Assembly (NCBI RefSeq): GCF_005860765.1
Contig: NZ_VCEI01000011.1
Location: forward strand, 682,001-746,000
Direction: 5' to 3'
From: Dyadobacter sediminis
GTDB lineage: Bacteria > Bacteroidota > Bacteroidia > Cytophagales > Spirosomataceae
Length of the DNA: 64,000 nt
In this document: positions 48,201 through 56,315 of the stretch, piece after piece
Layout of the letters: each line of letters begins with the position of its first letter
Position numbering within the stretch: position 1 is the stretch's first letter
Notes under the pieces: generated by a model
What the model was told of the DNA's origin: nothing
The model's database searches: none
What the model saw: only the letters and a program-made list of their open reading frames with translations
Position numbers and translations under genes: made by a program

Positions 48201-48672
48201 CATCAGTACGCAAATTGATTTCAAGGCCGGCAACAAGATTCTGTCCAATTCCAACCTCAACTTTCTCCGCGAAGGACTTTCCAAACCATCCCTGGTCGGA
48301 CGCGAAGGCGGTGTATTGTTCGAAAGCGTTACAGCGGAAGGTTTACCCAATACGCAGCATGTGGAAGCCGAGCAGTTTTACACGTCCTACCGCAGTACAA
48401 ACCTTGCAGCTCCGTTTGTTTATAACGGTTCCTTTGTACGCTGGAGAACGCTTTCCATCGGGTATGACCTTTCCCGATTTCTCAGAGAAAAAACATTCAT
48501 CAAAGGGCTGAGCATTTCGGCCATGTGCAACAATGTGCTGCTGATCAAGAAGTACATCGATAACCTGGATCCCGAAGCGCAGGTATCTGCATCAGACAAT
48601 TTACAGGGCATAGAAACGCATACGCTTCCGACGACCAGAAGCTACGGCCTTAATCTGAACCTTAAATTATAA
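45214..48672 (+). CDS. SusC/RagA family TonB-dependent transporter with N-terminal STN signalling domain (susC2)
   Basis: 1152 residues. After the signal peptide an STN (secretin/TonB short N-terminal) domain occupies about residues 45-115 (ISIQVNNQEIKTVLGKLNKL, VTLHAIDKPLSDVLDELF). Next come a carboxypeptidase regulatory-like domain (ISGKVLDEKGVPLPGVSIVVKG), the SusC linker VVVTALGIKRDAKKLGYST, a plug with IRGQSSFGGNNSPLIIVNGIPI and DIESMTVLKGAAAAALYGFRAKDG, and the beta-barrel ending TTRSYGLNLNLKL. The STN domain and the adjacent FecI/FecR genes mark it as a signal-transducing transporter that senses its own ligand and induces its operon. susD2 follows by 19 bp. Confidence 0.96.
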   Translation: MKKNRLLTRLHCNVIRMSLFQLLVILITAGISSAMPTGARDILNQKISIQVNNQEIKTVLGKLNKLTQIHFTYNSALIRSQKKVTLHAIDKPLSDVLDELFRPINITYKMEGKQIVLLKSTPQPESYLQDMIRMQAGIDRNISGKVLDEKGVPLPGVSIVVKGSKTGTATNTEGAYQLSVPDAGGVLIFSYVGYTPQEVALGNQSTYDITMMPDVRNLEMVVVTALGIKRDAKKLGYSTATVNTEELTTNRTTNLGNSLQGKVAGLNVTPPASGPGGSTKIRIRGQSSFGGNNSPLIIVNGIPINNSSVSAGGSNGNGTGNPTGGSSDAGDGLQSINQDDIESMTVLKGAAAAALYGFRAKDGAIIITTKSGSKTTGIGVEVNSNFQAQEALDYTDFQYEYGQGEFGKRPTSVAEAQSSGVFAFGEKMDGQLTPQFDGSMKPYSPHKDRIKNFYRTGTSFTNSVALSGGNEKGNFRLSFANTDANAIMPNSDYHKKIFNLGLNYKFSDKLSAQLNANYSNEYNKNPPQIGIQDMNANTTIYTLATSIDTDWLKNRKDANGNEMPLARFTNRNNPYWVAYDRFENVRRDRIFGNTSLRYDFTDWLFVQGRIGQDYFTRPYNYNRPTGTRSIGAVATGFNGYYYQDVATFRERNLDILIGANRTFGDFGFDLTLGGNQMQQISDNISTAVTNFYVRDLYTIANGQIKNPNYGYSKKKVNSIYGALELSYKGFLFINITGRNDWFSTLNPNSNSYLYPSVSGSFVFSQAFQNVPEWLNYGKIRAAYAEVGGDTDPYSNNLYYGINANPFNGTALGNLPSTISPNANLRPLKVKETEIGLEFKTFDSRLNLDMSLYRKNTVDEILNVDISNASGFSQTKVNVGKLRNQGVEFLLTIVPVRTDNFTWETSFNGSYNISKVLELAAGQQRFDVGTGEFFGIVSHEVGKPLASLRGFDYKRDAQGRIITSGGLPLQGSLTTFGSAIPKWVGAWVNTINVKGIRISTQIDFKAGNKILSNSNLNFLREGLSKPSLVGREGGVLFESVTAEGLPNTQHVEAEQFYTSYRSTNLAAPFVYNGSFVRWRTLSIGYDLSRFLREKTFIKGLSISAMCNNVLLIKKYIDNLDPEAQVSASDNLQGIETHTLPTTRSYGLNLNLKL

Positions 48673-48691
48673 ACCTCCATTCCCGTTTATT

Positions 48692-50224
48692 ATGAAAAAG
48701 ACAGTTTTATATTTTACACTTCTTGGCATACTGACATTCGCAGCTTCGTGCGATAAAGGTTTTGAGGACGTCAACAAAAATCCCGTTCTTGCCACCAGCA
48801 TTGATCCCGCCTATCTTTTTTCAAACGCACAGTTCGGATCGGCCATCGCCACACAAAATTATCAGCTTCAGATCGTTCAGCAGATCAATACGCCTTATAC
48901 CGGGGTGCTGGAAGGCGGAAATCATAACGCGGTATCCGATCCCAATTCCAACGCCAATTTCAATTCATTGTACCTTCAGAACGGACCTGTGAACCTGCTT
49001 ACAACGGTGATTGCGCAAACCAAGGACAATGCAGCCCGCAGCAATCTTTACAACATGGCGCGTATCTGGAGAGCCTATGTATTCATGGTTCTGGTGGACA
49101 CTTACGGAGACGTTCCCTATTTTGAAGCTGGAAAAGCATTTCTGGAAGGAATCAACCTGCCCAGATACGATGATCAGAAAGTGATTTACGACGATCTGTT
49201 AAAGGAACTGGAAGAAGGGACGAAAGGACTGGATGCGGCCAAAACCATTGAACCCGGCGATCTTTTTTACAAGGGAAATATTGCGCAATGGAAAAAACTG
49301 GGCAATTCATTACTGCTCAGAGCGGCCATGCGCTTCACCAAAGTGGACGCAGAAAAGGCTAAGAGCTATGTGGCCAAAGCCGTAGATCCTTCCGGCGGCG
49401 GGCTTTTGAGTTCAAACGCAGATAATGCTTTCATCGCTTTTAACAGTACATTCAATCATCCTTTGGCCAACTATTTCCAAGGAACCGAAAGGGGAAACGT
49501 TTATCTCGGCAAAGCTTTTGTTGATTATCTGAAAACGACGAACGATCCAAGATTGCAGGTAATTTCCGTACGTTATGAAACGCCGGGCAACCCCATTGCC
49601 ACCGCCGGGGCCGAAGATACCACGCGCGCCAGCCAGAACGGAATGCCTTACGGTTATAACGAATCCACGATCCTGACTGCACCGGGATTTCCGGGAAAAA
49701 CGGGTTCTGCTTTCAATTACTCGCAGATCAACCGGAAGACGCTTGGCAAAATTGATGCACCGGAATTCTTTATAACCTATTCACAAACAGCGCTGCTGCT
49801 CGCCGAAGCGGTGATCCGGGGCTGGGCGACGGGCGACGCCAAACTGCTTTATGAAACCGGTGTAAAGGCGCACATGGAACAAATGGCGACTTACGACATT
49901 TCTGCTACGATCAGTACGGCAAAGCAAACGGCCTATCTGGCCGCAAACCCGTATAATCCGCAGAAAGCACTGGAACAGATCAACACGCAATACTGGGTTT
50001 CTTCCTTTCTGAACGGCTCGGAAGCATGGGCCAATTTCCGCAGGAGCGGTTATCCCGTTTTGCCTGTCAACAATTATCCGGGCAAAGATCCGTCGGTAAA
50101 AGACTTCATCCGCAGGCTGGTTTACCCGGTAAGGGAAAGATCCGTCAATGAAGCCAATTACCTGGAAGCCGTGGCGAGAATGGGCCCTGACGAGTTGGGA
50201 ACGCCTGTGTTCTGGGATAAATAA
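48692..50224 (+). CDS. SusD/RagB family nutrient-binding outer membrane lipoprotein (susD2)
   Basis: 510 residues. Lipobox in LTFAASCDKGFEDV. The SusD-like_2 fold is supported by the RIWRAYVFMVLVDTYGDVPYFEAG block, WKKLGNSLLLRAAMRFTK and SSFLNGSEAWANFRRSGYPVLP near the end. It is the substrate-capturing partner of susC2, 19 bp upstream. It differs clearly from susD1, so the two pairs probably bind different ligands. It is followed at 51 bp by the RraA-family gene, in the same direction and without an obvious terminator, so that gene is likely in the same transcript. Confidence 0.95.
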   Translation: MKKTVLYFTLLGILTFAASCDKGFEDVNKNPVLATSIDPAYLFSNAQFGSAIATQNYQLQIVQQINTPYTGVLEGGNHNAVSDPNSNANFNSLYLQNGPVNLLTTVIAQTKDNAARSNLYNMARIWRAYVFMVLVDTYGDVPYFEAGKAFLEGINLPRYDDQKVIYDDLLKELEEGTKGLDAAKTIEPGDLFYKGNIAQWKKLGNSLLLRAAMRFTKVDAEKAKSYVAKAVDPSGGGLLSSNADNAFIAFNSTFNHPLANYFQGTERGNVYLGKAFVDYLKTTNDPRLQVISVRYETPGNPIATAGAEDTTRASQNGMPYGYNESTILTAPGFPGKTGSAFNYSQINRKTLGKIDAPEFFITYSQTALLLAEAVIRGWATGDAKLLYETGVKAHMEQMATYDISATISTAKQTAYLAANPYNPQKALEQINTQYWVSSFLNGSEAWANFRRSGYPVLPVNNYPGKDPSVKDFIRRLVYPVRERSVNEANYLEAVARMGPDELGTPVFWDK

Positions 50225-50275
50225 TTTATTAAATAACAGAATCCTTTTACTTTTTATACCCTTAATTTCTAGTTT

Positions 50276-51208
50276 ATGCTCAAACAAAAATTGTTTACAG
50301 GAGCTTTTGTGCTTTGTGCCATGGTTTCAAGCGCACAATCCATTTCTCCTACCTCCGATCAGATCAAAGCTTACACGTCCGCCTGGAAAGGAGAACGTTC
50401 CGCAGACGGCCGCCCGAGAGTTTCCGACGCCATTCTGGCAAGATTGAAAAATATATCTGTGGAAGAAGCCTGGGGCGTTTTGAGAAACAAAGGATACCAG
50501 AACCAGTTTGAAGGCGAATGGCAGCTCATCCATGATGACAGCGTGATGACAGGCCGCGTAGTGACCGCACAGTACGTTCCGCTTCGCCCGGACCTGCAGG
50601 ATCTGGTAAAGGAAACCGGCAAAAAAGAAGGCCGGGTCCAAACCGGCGGTACCAATTCCTGGCCGATCGACGTGCTGAAAGAAGGGGATGTGTATGTTGC
50701 GGACGGCTATGGCAAAATTGCAGACGGAACATTGATCGGCGATAATCTCGGAAACTCCATTTATGCCAAATCCAAACGCGGCGTTATCTTCTACGGTTCT
50801 GTCCGGGATGTGGAAGGACTGAGCGAGATCAAAGGTTTTAATGCCTGGATCAAAGGCCAGGACCCTTCTTACATTCAGCAGATGATGCTTACGAACATCA
50901 ATACGCCGGTACGCATCGGAAGGGCGATCGTACTGCCAGGCGACGTGGTGCTTGCCAAGAAATACGGCACTATTTTCATTCCGGCACATCTGGTGGAAGA
51001 ACTGGTGATTACATCCGAAGTAACTGCACTACGCGATGAATTCGGGCATCTTCGCCTGCGTGAAGGAAAATATACGCCCGGCGAAGTAGATACCAAATGG
51101 TCCGACGCCATCCAGAAGGATTTCCTGAACTGGGTAAACAACTATCCGGGGAAACTGCCGATGACGAAAAAAGAACTAGACGACTATCTGAAAGACAGGA
51201 ATTATTGA
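50276..51208 (+). CDS. Exported RraA-family (HMG/CHA aldolase-like) protein
   Basis: 310 residues with a Sec signal peptide (AFVLCAMVSSAQS), unusual for this mostly cytoplasmic superfamily. The RraA core shows DVYVADGYGKIADGTLIGDN, then GNSIYAKSKRGVIFYGSVRD with the Arg177-Asp178 pair used by class II HMG/CHA pyruvate aldolases, and RIGRAIVLPGDVVLAKKYGTIFIP. It has extra N- and C-terminal segments (about 90 and 50 residues) compared with plain RraA. It could be a divalent-metal retro-aldolase or decarboxylase acting on a keto-acid; true RNase E regulation is very unlikely outside the cytoplasm. It lies between susD2 and an exported enolase-superfamily enzyme. Confidence 0.85.
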   Translation: MLKQKLFTGAFVLCAMVSSAQSISPTSDQIKAYTSAWKGERSADGRPRVSDAILARLKNISVEEAWGVLRNKGYQNQFEGEWQLIHDDSVMTGRVVTAQYVPLRPDLQDLVKETGKKEGRVQTGGTNSWPIDVLKEGDVYVADGYGKIADGTLIGDNLGNSIYAKSKRGVIFYGSVRDVEGLSEIKGFNAWIKGQDPSYIQQMMLTNINTPVRIGRAIVLPGDVVLAKKYGTIFIPAHLVEELVITSEVTALRDEFGHLRLREGKYTPGEVDTKWSDAIQKDFLNWVNNYPGKLPMTKKELDDYLKDRNY

Positions 51209-51347
51209 GCTATTGGCTATTGGCTGCTAGCTATTGGCTATTAGTGTTTATCATAAAGCATTTAATCGATGAACAATTCATCACAACCCTTTGCTTCGAG
51301 ACGTCAATAAAAGCTAATGGCTAATGGCTAAGGGCTAAGGGCTAATT
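51209..51347. repeat. Two short arrays of a 7-bp repeat (GCTATTG / GCTAATG type)
   Basis: 51209-51243 holds four to five copies of GCTATTG-like units and 51313-51347 holds five GCTAATG/GCTAAGG units, with about 70 bp of ordinary sequence between. The first array begins at the base after the RraA stop codon. Degenerate heptamer arrays of this kind are frequently seen between genes in Bacteroidota. Confidence 0.75.
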
Positions 51348-51390
51348 TCCAACAGCTTCAAACCATTTCAAACCTTATAACCAATCACCA

Positions 51391-52875
51391 ATGAAAAGCA
51401 TTTTAAAAGAACTTATTGCCTCCAACAAGCAGATAGAAAAAGCAGATCAGGAAGCGCGTATTGCAGAAATCAACAATCCGGCAACCAGTGACAGCAGAAG
51501 AAATTTTCTTAGAAAAACGGCGCTGGGCGGCATTGCGCTGGGCGGACTGATGGGCATGTCCACGGAAGACACCATTGCACAGGCTACATCCAAAGTGAGC
51601 CGTGCTTCCAAGCCTTCCGACCTGAAAATCACGGATCTGCGCTATTGCATTGTACAGAATGTAGGCCGTACGCCCATTATCCGGATTGATACGAACCAGG
51701 GAATTTACGGATTGGGTGAAGTGCGGGACGGCGCAGACGAACGCTACGCGCTGTCACTGAAAAGCCATTTGCTCGGCCATAATCCCTGCAACGTGGAAAT
51801 GCTTTTCAAATCCATCAAGCAGTTCGGGTTTCACGGACGTCAGGCCGGCGGCGTCTGCGGTGTGGAAATGGCACTTTGGGACTTGTGCGGAAAGGCGTAC
51901 GGTGTTCCGTGCTGGCAGCTGCTTGGCGGCCGTTACCGCGACAAGGTCAGGCTTTATGCCGATACGCCGGAATCCGATGACCTGAACGAGTTTAAACAAA
52001 AGATCAAATACCGCACGGTGGATCAGGGTTACACGTGGCTGAAAATGGATGTTTCCATCGGCATGCTCAAAAACCTGGAAAACGGCGTGGTAAACAACAA
52101 ATTCTGGGGCGGCGGGTTTTCACAATGGACAGGCGATTACTATTCCTACGCCAATACGCGTCATCCGTTCACAGGAATACAGATCACGGAAAAAGGTCTT
52201 GCCGAAATGGCGCGCGTCGTGGAGGACGTACGCAGTGTTGTCGGTTATGAAATTCCTTTGTCTACGGACCATTACGGCCATTTTGATATGAACAATGGCA
52301 TAAGATTGGGAAAAGCACTGGAAAAATACCGCCTCGCTTGGCTGGAAGATATGGTTCCCTGGGAATATACGGATCAGTGGAGAACGATTTCGGATGCACT
52401 GGAAACCCCGACCCTGACCGGCGAGGATATTTATCTGAAAGAAGGTTTCAAAGCACTGATTGACAAAAAGGCAATCGATATCATCCATCCGGACCTTGCT
52501 TCTTCCGGCGGATTGCTGGAAACCAAACGCATCGGGGATTATGCGGAAGATAACGGCATTGCCATGGCCATGCACTTCGCAGGAACGCCGGTAAGCTTTA
52601 TGGCCAACGTGCATTGTGCTGCTGCAACGCAAAACTTTCTTGCGCTTGAACACCATTCAGTGGACGTACCGTGGTGGGAAAGCCTGGTAAAAACAACCGA
52701 CGGGCGCAAACTGATCGATAAAGGATTTGCAACCGTTCCGCTGGACGCGCCGGGACTGGGAATCGAACTCAACGAAGAGGAAGTCAAGAAACACCTGAAC
52801 GCCAAAGACAAGAGCTTCTTCGCTCCTACTCCGGACTGGAACGACATCCGTTCGCACGACCGTCTCTGGAGTTGA
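51391..52875 (+). CDS. Tat-exported enolase-superfamily enzyme (mandelate racemase/sugar-acid dehydratase-like)
   Basis: 494 residues. A twin-arginine signal SRRNFLRKTALGG (Arg36-Arg37) is preceded by a charged 35-residue extension and followed by a hydrophobic core, indicating export of a folded protein. The MR/MLE domains follow: the capping domain with LKITDLRYCIVQNVGRTPI, then the barrel with Lys218-x-Asp220 (WLKMDVS), metal ligands Asp293 (STDHYGHFD), Glu319 (LEDMVPW) and Glu345 (TGEDIY), and His395 (AMHFAGTPV). Such enzymes abstract a proton alpha to a carboxylate, typically dehydrating sugar acids (as in ManD/RspA-like and galactonate dehydratases). The substrate is unknown. It lies directly downstream of the exported RraA protein. 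Confidence 0.88.
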   Translation: MKSILKELIASNKQIEKADQEARIAEINNPATSDSRRNFLRKTALGGIALGGLMGMSTEDTIAQATSKVSRASKPSDLKITDLRYCIVQNVGRTPIIRIDTNQGIYGLGEVRDGADERYALSLKSHLLGHNPCNVEMLFKSIKQFGFHGRQAGGVCGVEMALWDLCGKAYGVPCWQLLGGRYRDKVRLYADTPESDDLNEFKQKIKYRTVDQGYTWLKMDVSIGMLKNLENGVVNNKFWGGGFSQWTGDYYSYANTRHPFTGIQITEKGLAEMARVVEDVRSVVGYEIPLSTDHYGHFDMNNGIRLGKALEKYRLAWLEDMVPWEYTDQWRTISDALETPTLTGEDIYLKEGFKALIDKKAIDIIHPDLASSGGLLETKRIGDYAEDNGIAMAMHFAGTPVSFMANVHCAAATQNFLALEHHSVDVPWWESLVKTTDGRKLIDKGFATVPLDAPGLGIELNEEEVKKHLNAKDKSFFAPTPDWNDIRSHDRLWS

Positions 52876-52894
52876 TTTCGAAACGATCATCCTT

Positions 52895-52945
52895 TTCAGG
52901 GCTGAATGGCTAATTGTTAACAAAACATTACCATTCAGCCCTGAA
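52895..52945. terminator. Hairpin with perfect 15-bp arms after the enolase-superfamily gene
   Basis: TTCAGGGCTGAATGG (52895-52909) and CCATTCAGCCCTGAA (52931-52945) are perfect reverse complements around a 21-nt loop. It lies 19 bp after the upstream stop and 73 bp before the antiporter ATG. There is no U tract, so termination is likely but not certain. Confidence 0.65.
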
Positions 52946-53018
52946 TGCTTTAAAACAGCCTCTGAATTGGCAAATCCTGGGGATTTTGGTATTTTGCGCG
53001 GAACAATACTTCTATATA

Positions 53019-55292
53019 ATGAAGAACTTTCGCAATCTTTTTTTCTATACGGTTACTATCGCGGCCTTTTCTGCATTGCTTTATTTCTTTATCCTGCAAG
53101 GCCAGTCTCTTGAAAATGCTTCCCAGATCAATCACAACAGCGCAGGCGAATCGTCGGCCTGGAAGCAGTTTACGGAAACATTTCAGCACAATGTAACACA
53201 TCCGCTTGCCATACTGCTTCTTCAGATTATCACGATTATCATTGTAGCCCGCTTTCTCGGGTGGGTTTGCAAATCCATTGGCCAGCCCTCGGTGATTGGT
53301 GAAATTGCAGCCGGCATTTTGCTGGGCCCGTCGCTGCTGGGCATGTATTTTCCTGAATTTTCCGGTTTTATGTTTCCGGCACAGTCACTCGGAAACCTCC
53401 AGTTCCTGAGCCAGATCGGGTTGATTCTTTTCATGTTTATTATTGGCATGGAGCTTGATCTTAAAGTGCTTAAAACCAAGGCATCGGAAGCTATTGTCAT
53501 CAGTCATGCCAGCATCATCCTGCCTTTTGCGCTGGGTGTCGGTCTGGCCTTATACATTTACAGGCAATTTGCTCCGGACGGCATCAGCTTTCTGTCCTTT
53601 GCATTGTTTATAGGCATCGCATTGAGCATCACCGCATTTCCGGTACTGGCACGCATTGTTCAGGAAAGAGGGTTGTCAAAAACAAAGCTCGGAACCATGG
53701 TCATTACGTGTGCGGCTACGGATGATATTACGGCCTGGTGCATACTTGCTGCGGTGATTGCCATCGTCAAGGCAGGTTCCATCATCAGCTCGGTTTTCAC
53801 CATTTTGCTGGCGGCCGCATACGTCCTTTTCATGCTGAAAGTCCTTAAACCCGTTCTGCACCGGGTCGGAAACCATTATTCGTACAAAGAAGGAATGACG
53901 AAGCCTATTGTCGCGTTTTTCTTTCTTACCCTGTTATTATCATCTTATTGCACCGAAGTAATCGGCATTCACGCGCTTTTCGGGGCATTTATGGCGGGGG
54001 TTGTCATGCCTTCCAATCAGCGTTTCAGAACTATTTTCATTGAAAAAGTGGAAGACGTTTCCATGGTGCTTCTGCTGCCGCTGTTTTTCGTATTTACAGG
54101 ATTACGGACACAGATCGGATTGCTGAACGACCTGTATTTATGGCAGGTTACCGGGCTGATCATTGCTGCGGCCGTTACCGGAAAATTTGCAGGCAGTGCC
54201 ATCGCTGCAAGATTTGTAAAGCAATCCTGGCGTGACAGCCTGATCATCGGCTCACTGATGAACACGCGCGGTTTGATGGAACTGGTGGTGCTTAATATCG
54301 GCTATGACATTGGCGTTCTATCGCCGGAAATTTTTGCCATGATGGTCATTATGGCACTGGTCACTACTTGTATGACCGGGCCTGCGCTTGACCTCATAGA
54401 CAAATTCGTACCGCAGAAAAAATGGGACGATCTCCAGGAAGCGGCTTTGCCGTCCCGGTTTTCTGTTTTGATTGCCTTTGCAAGTCCGCAGAGCGGCCGT
54501 AAAATGCTGAGGATTGCGAACAAGCTGATCCAGAAAAAAACATCTCAGCAACAGATTACCGCCTTACATCTTACTCCCAGCAGTTACCTGAATCAGGTCA
54601 ATACCGAAGAATATCAGTTCGAGACATTCCAGCCGGTCACCGAAGAAGCCAGAACGCTCGGTACGCCGTTTGTTCCCCTGTTCAAACCTTCGCAGAATAT
54701 TGTTCACGACATCATAGAAACGGCCAACAACGGAGAATACGACATGCTGCTGATCGGCATCGGACATACGGTTTTCGAGGGAACTTTCCTCGGCAGGATC
54801 CTTGGGATTACTTCCAAAATCATCAGCCGCAACAGGCTTTTTGATACATTGACCGGAAAAGAAAAACTGTTCCATGCCGACATTTTTGACGAACGTACGA
54901 CGCACCTGATCAAATCCGTGAAGGTTCCGCTGGGTATTTTTATTGAAAAAAATCTGGAAAACGTAGAGCAGATTTTTCTTCCCGTTTTTTCAGCCAACGA
55001 TCTTTTTTTACTGGAATTTGCGTCCAGATTACTTGTAAAGAATGCTATCAGGCTGACAATCATGAACCCGGCGGAGATGCCTGATTCCGATTCGGAAATA
55101 CGGAACGCGCTTACAGCCATGCAACAGATGGATCCTGAAAAAATTACTTTACACACGACTACGGCGCTGGAAAAAGATTTTTTAAATCAAAAGGACCTGA
55201 TGATCATCAGTCTGAACAGCTGGAAAAAAGCCGTGGAATCGCATAGTATATGGCTGTCGCATTCGCCGTCCGTTTTGATCCTGCGCCATTAA
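53019..55292 (+). CDS. CPA2-type cation:proton antiporter (KefB/NapA-like) with soluble C-terminal domain
   Basis: About 757 residues. It starts with a short membrane segment, then the Na+/H+ exchanger domain of 12-13 helices (about residues 65-440), with the CPA2 signature GQPSVIGEIAAGILLGPSLLG, LGNLQFLSQIGLILFMFIIGMELD and CAATDDITAWCILA (the paired Asp residues in the TDD motif bind cation/proton), plus MNTRGLMELVVLNIG. The C-terminal 300 residues resemble tandem universal stress protein-like (USP) domains with poor conservation, as in many Bacteroidota CHX-like exchangers. The ATG at 53019 is used; an in-frame TTG 105 bp upstream lies inside the upstream hairpin region. Likely K+ or Na+/H+ exchange. 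Confidence 0.92.
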   Translation: MKNFRNLFFYTVTIAAFSALLYFFILQGQSLENASQINHNSAGESSAWKQFTETFQHNVTHPLAILLLQIITIIIVARFLGWVCKSIGQPSVIGEIAAGILLGPSLLGMYFPEFSGFMFPAQSLGNLQFLSQIGLILFMFIIGMELDLKVLKTKASEAIVISHASIILPFALGVGLALYIYRQFAPDGISFLSFALFIGIALSITAFPVLARIVQERGLSKTKLGTMVITCAATDDITAWCILAAVIAIVKAGSIISSVFTILLAAAYVLFMLKVLKPVLHRVGNHYSYKEGMTKPIVAFFFLTLLLSSYCTEVIGIHALFGAFMAGVVMPSNQRFRTIFIEKVEDVSMVLLLPLFFVFTGLRTQIGLLNDLYLWQVTGLIIAAAVTGKFAGSAIAARFVKQSWRDSLIIGSLMNTRGLMELVVLNIGYDIGVLSPEIFAMMVIMALVTTCMTGPALDLIDKFVPQKKWDDLQEAALPSRFSVLIAFASPQSGRKMLRIANKLIQKKTSQQQITALHLTPSSYLNQVNTEEYQFETFQPVTEEARTLGTPFVPLFKPSQNIVHDIIETANNGEYDMLLIGIGHTVFEGTFLGRILGITSKIISRNRLFDTLTGKEKLFHADIFDERTTHLIKSVKVPLGIFIEKNLENVEQIFLPVFSANDLFLLEFASRLLVKNAIRLTIMNPAEMPDSDSEIRNALTAMQQMDPEKITLHTTTALEKDFLNQKDLMIISLNSWKKAVESHSIWLSHSPSVLILRH

Positions 55293-55416
55293 TACCTTAC
55301 CGGATAATCATTCGGATTACCTCAGGATAAACCGATAAGCTGGATCAACTTATTCTGTTTACATTGCCTGCCGCATAGACATAGTATGCGCCAAACACTA
55401 CACCCCTGCTATTTGA

Positions 55417-56064
55417 ATGCGGTTTATTATCAGATTGTACCTTGCATTATGGCTTTCAGCCATATTGCCTCCCAATGCGTTTTCACAGATTTCAACCGGG
55501 TCGGTTGCGGGCGAATACCATCTGCAGGATGTAATGGAAACTTCCTCGGCAATTTTACTTAAGCCCGACAGTACATTTGAACTATTCTTTTCCTACGGAT
55601 CGGTTGACAGGAAGGGAACCGGAAAATGGCAGGTTGATGACGGAAAAATAATCCTCAACAGCAGTCCGAAGCCGAAAGCAGACCTGAAACTGGTTACCAG
55701 CAAGGCAAAATCCGGGGAACATACGACTGTTCGGATCCGGCATCCTGACAAGCAGATTTTACCGTATTTTGAAGTTCTGGCCAAAAGTCCGGATGGCGAT
55801 CAATTTGGTAAAACCGATGCAAAAGGATACGTTAAATTACCGAAAGTGAAAGCCGGCAACCTGGAAGTTTTTTTCAGCTTCACACCGGAACGATTCTCGG
55901 CATTTCAGGTCAATCCGGAAGATAATTATTTTGAATTTCAGGTGGAACCCTGGATTATGGAACTGTTTGTAAAAGACATGAGCCTGACCGTGCATGAAAA
56001 CGGATTGCTTGGCGGCCACCCTCTTATACGCGGAAACTCTCTTTTTTACAGAAAGGTAAATTAA
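55417..56064 (+). CDS. Secreted protein of unknown function
   Basis: 215 residues with a clear signal peptide (MRFIIRLYLALWLSAILPPNAFSQ). The first mature part, SVAGEYHLQDVMETSSAILLKPDS to GKWQVDDGKIILNS, resembles a lipocalin-like/META-type beta sheet seen in many Bacteroidota proteins. A second domain (TDAKGYVKLPKVKAGNLEVFF) looks like a carboxypeptidase regulatory-like fold. No catalytic motif is visible. It stands alone; neighbours give no hint. Confidence 0.7.
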   Translation: MRFIIRLYLALWLSAILPPNAFSQISTGSVAGEYHLQDVMETSSAILLKPDSTFELFFSYGSVDRKGTGKWQVDDGKIILNSSPKPKADLKLVTSKAKSGEHTTVRIRHPDKQILPYFEVLAKSPDGDQFGKTDAKGYVKLPKVKAGNLEVFFSFTPERFSAFQVNPEDNYFEFQVEPWIMELFVKDMSLTVHENGLLGGHPLIRGNSLFYRKVN

Positions 56065-56248
56065 ACTGCTGCAGGCAATTTACCCTTTCCCTATTTCACT
56101 TCTCACCGTACACTCAACTGAAAAATTCCGGTCAGATTCGTACATAACTGTCCGAATCCGAACGCCTAGACAGATTACTGAACATACAAGGAACTTCAAA
56201 TCAGCACAATAGCATTCAGGCATGTATTTTATACAAAGAACTATGCAA

Positions 56249-56294
56249 TACCTTGTACTTATGCCATCACTATGTATATATTAGGTATAAGGTA
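56249..56294 (+). promoter_or_regulatory. Inverted repeat upstream of the ABC permease gene
   Basis: TACCTTGTAC (56249-56258) and GTATAAGGTA (56285-56294) are inverted copies with one mismatch in ten, 26 bp apart, 22 bp before the ATG at 56316. Possible operator; no adjacent regulator gene. Confidence 0.45.
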
Positions 56295-56315
56295 CAGTTA
56301 TAAACTTCTATTGTT

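Noticed and set aside
51097..51324. Frame reading through the heptamer array, with YWLL-type repeats
   Set aside because: The peptide is a translation of the GCTATTG repeat and runs out of the RraA gene in another frame; it has no independent start signal.
52914..53018. Upstream TTG start for the antiporter gene
   Set aside because: It would place the start codon inside the long hairpin at 52895-52945 and add a segment not expected in the family; the ATG at 53019 is better.
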